DNA from: JAICJR01 sp036491015
Lineage (GTDB): Bacteria > Actinomycetota > Thermoleophilia > Solirubrobacterales > Thermoleophilaceae
Reading direction: 5' to 3'
Assembly: GCA_036491015.1 (NCBI GenBank)
Contig: DASXCV010000217.1
Coordinates: 1-7,784 of the forward strand
Length of the DNA stretch: 7,784 nt
Of this stretch, positions 5,695 to 7,784 are shown piece after piece. Numbering within the stretch: the first letter of the stretch is position 1; the number at the start of each line of letters is the position of its first letter. Under the pieces are notes generated by a model. The model ran no database searches. It was not told where the DNA came from and was given only the letters and a program-made list of their open reading frames with translations. The translations under genes were made by a program, and so were the position numbers.

Positions 5695-7215
5695 CTAGCC
5701 GACAATCCGCACCGACAGGCGGCGCGCCTTGCCGGCGTTGCCCGCGGCATCGCGCGAGGTGACGGTGACCGTGGCCGTCACGCGCCGGTGGTGGCGAAGC
5801 GCGCGGCGGATCTTGGTGAGCGTCTTGCTGGGGATCCTGAGATGCATCGTCACGCGCTTACCGGCTCGGACGTGCGACCTCGTGCTCCGCAGCCGGAGCA
5901 CGCGCGCGCCCCCGGGGATGCTCACGGTCCCGCGCGCGGTGATGGTGGCCGGCTCGTTCGCCACCACCGCGATCTTCACGTAGTGGTGCTTGAGCACCCG
6001 CTGTTTCCTGCTGCGACTGATCTTCAGGACGGCGGGCGTCTTGTCGCCGGCGGGAGGGGGTGTGGCCGTGCCGGGCGACGGCGTGGCGGGATCGATGCGG
6101 AGCAGCTTGCCGAGCAGCACCCCGAGGTTCTGCGCGTTGTTCGGCGGATCGTTGGCCGAGCCGCCGTCTCCTGTCGAGATGTAGAGGTAGCCGTCCGGGC
6201 CGAAGTTCATCTGCCCGCCGTAGTGATTCGTCTCCCCGGGATGCGGGATGGTGAGTACGTTCACCTCGGTCGCCGGATCCACGACGTTCGGATTGCCGGC
6301 GGAGCGAGTGAACTGGTCCACCCGGATGCTGCCGGTTCTGTCCGTGTAGTAGACGTAGAGGCGGCCCGTCGTCGCGTAGTCGGGCGGGAAGGCGATCGTG
6401 CTCATGCCCTGCTCGCCCGAGCCGGACACCTGGGTATGGATGTCGAGGAATGGAGTGGCCTGCTCGGTGCCATCCACCAGCACCCGGACATCCCCGGCTC
6501 GCTCGACGACAAAGAGACGGTGGCTGTCACCGGGCGGCGAGGTGACGTACATCGGAGAGCTGAACGACTGGGGGAGTGGATGCAGCGCGCCGTCGCTCCC
6601 GATCTCGTTCACCGTTCCGCCCAGCGACACGGGGTAGACGTGGTTTTCCGCGTCCTGACCGAAGGCCACGAGCTGGTCGACGTGCAGCCCGGTGTCGGCC
6701 GGGGCCGTCGCGTTGCCCGCTGACAGGGTCGTGCTGAGGATGTTCCCGTTGTAGAAGTCGGCGAAGAGGTACTTGCCCGCGAACGCGCCGGCGTTCGGGT
6801 CGCGATCCACCACACCGCCGGTTACAGCGTGCGACGTATCCGGCACCGAGGTGTCGTAGGCGTAGACGGGGGGCGTCTCCGGCGGCGCGGTCGCACAGAA
6901 GGGGTCGCTGCCTGCGCTCACGCCGGGTTGGTCGGCCTCGAAGCAATCCCAGCCGAAGTTCGCGCCGGCGAACTGACCGGCCGGCACGAAGTCGACCTCC
7001 TCACGAGCGTCCTGCCCCACGTCGCCGATCGTCAGGTCGCCGGTCTGGCGGTCGAACGACCAGCGGAACGGGTTGCGCAGCCCGAACGCGTAGATCTCTG
7101 GTCGCGCGCCTGGTACCCCGACGAACGGATTGTTCGCAGGCACGGTGTAGGCGTGCGCGGACGCAGGCACGAGCGCCGCTGCGAGCAGCCCGAGGAGGAC
7201 GGTACGGCGAAGCAC
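5695..7215 (-). CDS. Secreted glucose/sorbosone dehydrogenase-like beta-propeller, apparently circularly permuted, with C-terminal Ig-like module
   Basis: A 506-residue exported protein. Residues 1-22 are a signal peptide (MLRRTVLLGLLAAALVPASA, then HA; cleavage probably after AHA). The rest resembles PQQ-dependent sugar dehydrogenases (GSDH family, as in GdhB and YliI) with the halves swapped. Residues 23-205 (YTVPANNPFVG, IYAFGLRNPFRWSFD, IGDVGQD, NFGWDCFE, GKYLFADFYNG, AFGQDAENHVYPVSLGG) are normally the C-terminal half. Residues 217-376 (SFSSPMYVTSPPGD, RLFVVERAGDVRV, GEQGMSTIAFPPDY, HYGGQMNFGPDGYLYISTGD, LLGKLLRIDP) are normally the N-terminal half. H331 in HYGG corresponds to the catalytic base H144 of soluble glucose dehydrogenase and R47 to R228, so PQQ-linked oxidation is plausible but unproven. 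C91 and C107 may form a disulfide. A Pro/Thr linker (377-390) leads to a basic Ig-like module (391-506). The GTG start has TAGTTT 7 nt upstream. Confidence 0.9.
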   Translation of the reverse strand: MLRRTVLLGLLAAALVPASAHAYTVPANNPFVGVPGARPEIYAFGLRNPFRWSFDRQTGDLTIGDVGQDAREEVDFVPAGQFAGANFGWDCFEADQPGVSAGSDPFCATAPPETPPVYAYDTSVPDTSHAVTGGVVDRDPNAGAFAGKYLFADFYNGNILSTTLSAGNATAPADTGLHVDQLVAFGQDAENHVYPVSLGGTVNEIGSDGALHPLPQSFSSPMYVTSPPGDSHRLFVVERAGDVRVLVDGTEQATPFLDIHTQVSGSGEQGMSTIAFPPDYATTGRLYVYYTDRTGSIRVDQFTRSAGNPNVVDPATEVNVLTIPHPGETNHYGGQMNFGPDGYLYISTGDGGSANDPPNNAQNLGVLLGKLLRIDPATPSPGTATPPPAGDKTPAVLKISRSRKQRVLKHHYVKIAVVANEPATITARGTVSIPGGARVLRLRSTRSHVRAGKRVTMHLRIPSKTLTKIRRALRHHRRVTATVTVTSRDAAGNAGKARRLSVRIVG

Positions 7216-7222
7216 GGACTCG

Positions 7223-7228
7223 AAACTA
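7223..7228 (-). promoter_or_regulatory. Candidate -10 box (TAGTTT) for a leaderless beta-propeller transcript
   Basis: TAGTTT on the minus strand, seven bases before GTG 7215, with no Shine-Dalgarno between. No clear -35 hexamer is visible at the usual spacing. Confidence 0.45.
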
Positions 7229-7235
7229 CCGTGAC

Positions 7236-7250
7236 GGCGGGCAATCCGCC
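7236..7250. repeat. Short inverted repeat GGCGG-N5-CCGCC between divergent genes
   Basis: GGCGG at 7236-7240 and CCGCC at 7246-7250 form a 5-bp perfect inverted repeat with a 5-bp centre. It lies 20 bp upstream of the GTG at 7215 on one side and 36 bp upstream of the GTG at 7287 on the other. It is placed where an operator or small hairpin could act on both genes, but such GC-rich arms are common in this DNA. Confidence 0.2.
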
Positions 7251-7273
7251 ATCGAAATTTAGGCGGCTGGGGT

Positions 7274-7279
7274 TAGGAT
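7274..7279 (+). promoter_or_regulatory. Candidate -10 box (TAGGAT) for the acyl-CoA synthetase gene
   Basis: TAGGAT matches TANNNT and lies exactly 7 nt before GTG 7287, fitting leaderless initiation. The same bases contain AGGA (7275-7278) with an 8-nt spacer, so they could instead act as a Shine-Dalgarno. The two readings cannot both be the main function. Confidence 0.4.
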
Positions 7280-7286
7280 CGGGTCC

Positions 7287-7784
7287 GTGGAACTGTCGTA
7301 TGCGCACGGCGCAGTCGACACGCCGCTCCTCGGGGAGACCATCGGCGCGAACCTCGAACGCACGGTGGCCCGCGTCCCCGATGCCGACGCGGTGGTGTCC
7401 CTGCACCAGAGCATCCGCTTCACCTACGCCGAGCTGAACGAGGGCGTCGACCGCCTGGCGCGCGCGCTGATGGCGGCGGGACTCGAGCCCGGCGACCGGC
7501 TCGGCATCTGGAGCCCGAACTGCGTCGAGTGGCTGATGCTCCAGTTCGCCACCGCGAAGGCGGGCGTGGTGCTCGTGAACATCAACCCCGCCTACCGCAC
7601 GACCGAGCTCGAGTACGCCCTCAACCAGTCAGGCTGCCGCGTGCTGGTGGCGGCCAGCTCGTTCAAGACCTCCGACTACGAGGCCATGGTCGAGGAGGTG
7701 CGCGGCAACCTGCCGGCGCTCGAGCGGACGATCTTCCTCGGCACCACCGGCTGGGACGAGCTGCTGGCCGAGGCCGGCGAGGTG
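7287..7784 (+). CDS. AMP-dependent acyl-CoA synthetase (partial, N-terminal part)
   Basis: The first 166 codons of an adenylate-forming enzyme, cut by the window end exactly at a codon boundary. Visible family landmarks are TPLLGETIGANLERTVARVP near the N-terminus, FTYAELNEGVDRLARALMAAGLEPGDRLGIWSPN (about residues 49-82), and KAGVVLVNINPAYRTTELEYALNQSGCRVLVA (about 92-123). These match the N-terminal domain of fatty-acyl-CoA synthases (FadD-like), which activate a carboxylic acid with ATP and join it to CoA in the cytosol or at the membrane. The ATP-binding P-loop (TSGTTG) and the C-terminal lid lie beyond the window, so chain-length preference cannot be judged. GTG 7287 is supported by its upstream TAGGAT/AGGA element and a normal family N-terminus. 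The gene is divergent from the beta-propeller gene across 71 bp. Confidence 0.92.
   Translation, partial: MELSYAHGAVDTPLLGETIGANLERTVARVPDADAVVSLHQSIRFTYAELNEGVDRLARALMAAGLEPGDRLGIWSPNCVEWLMLQFATAKAGVVLVNINPAYRTTELEYALNQSGCRVLVAASSFKTSDYEAMVEEVRGNLPALERTIFLGTTGWDELLAEAGEV

Noticed and set aside
4107..5762. Plus-strand open frame of 551 codons opposite the amidase, and a similar one at 5515-6723 opposite the propeller gene
   Set aside because: Both read as Arg/Ala/His-rich sequence without domains, as expected from the antisense of G/C-ending codons, while the minus-strand genes show catalytic motifs.
5695..7215. The propeller gene as a misassembly or as two truncated half genes
   Set aside because: The reading frame is continuous through the junction. 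The signal peptide, linker and C-terminal module are in sensible places, and both halves are complete and not duplicated. Read mapping is still worth doing.

Overview
The window is high-GC DNA (roughly 70 % by eye) packed with coding sequence on both strands. GTG and TTG starts are common, and strong G/C third-position bias leaves long meaningless open frames opposite the real genes. The secreted protein at 5695-7215 ends in a very basic Ig-like module of a kind I associate with Thermoleophilia (Solirubrobacterales-type Actinobacteria). The standalone LigD-type polymerase and the TANNNT -10 boxes placed for leaderless transcripts also fit an actinobacterium. The lineage is an inference, because no RNA gene or marker is present.

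Layout. (1) 1-998, minus: N-terminal part of a DEAH-box helicase of the YprA/MrfA type, running off the left edge. (2) 1017-1826, plus: HAD-family phosphatase, divergent from the helicase across 18 bp. (3) 2681-3172 then 1858-2667, both minus: an Af1521-like macrodomain protein followed 13 bp later by an alpha/beta hydrolase, probably one operon. (4) 3191-4249, plus: a standalone LigD-type polymerase/primase, divergent from the macrodomain gene across 18 bp. (5) 5695-7215 then 4236-5669, both minus: a secreted glucose/sorbosone dehydrogenase-like beta-propeller followed 25 bp later by an amidase, whose 3' end overlaps the polymerase gene by 14 bp at a heptanucleotide tandem repeat. (6) 7287-7784, plus: N-terminal part of an acyl-CoA synthetase, running off the right edge. 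No gap exceeds about 75 bp. I see no tRNA, rRNA, CRISPR array, insertion sequence or phage element.

The most striking observation is that the beta-propeller protein (5695-7215) appears to be a natural circular permutant. The half that is C-terminal in the ordinary GSDH family comes first, directly after a signal peptide. The family's N-terminal half follows, so the old termini are joined by a short linker and the new termini lie at a point that is internal in the ordinary proteins.

Two further patterns deserve attention. Five start codons (998 minus, 3191 plus, 5669 minus, 7215 minus, 7287 plus) are preceded by TANNNT exactly 7 nt upstream (6 nt in one case), as expected for leaderless transcription. 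The macrodomain and polymerase genes start 18 bp apart with overlapping expression signals: the polymerase -10 box overlaps the macrodomain Shine-Dalgarno. Together with the MrfA-type helicase nearby, this suggests a DNA-damage and ADP-ribose theme for the left half. The right half looks like ordinary secreted, amide and fatty-acid metabolism.
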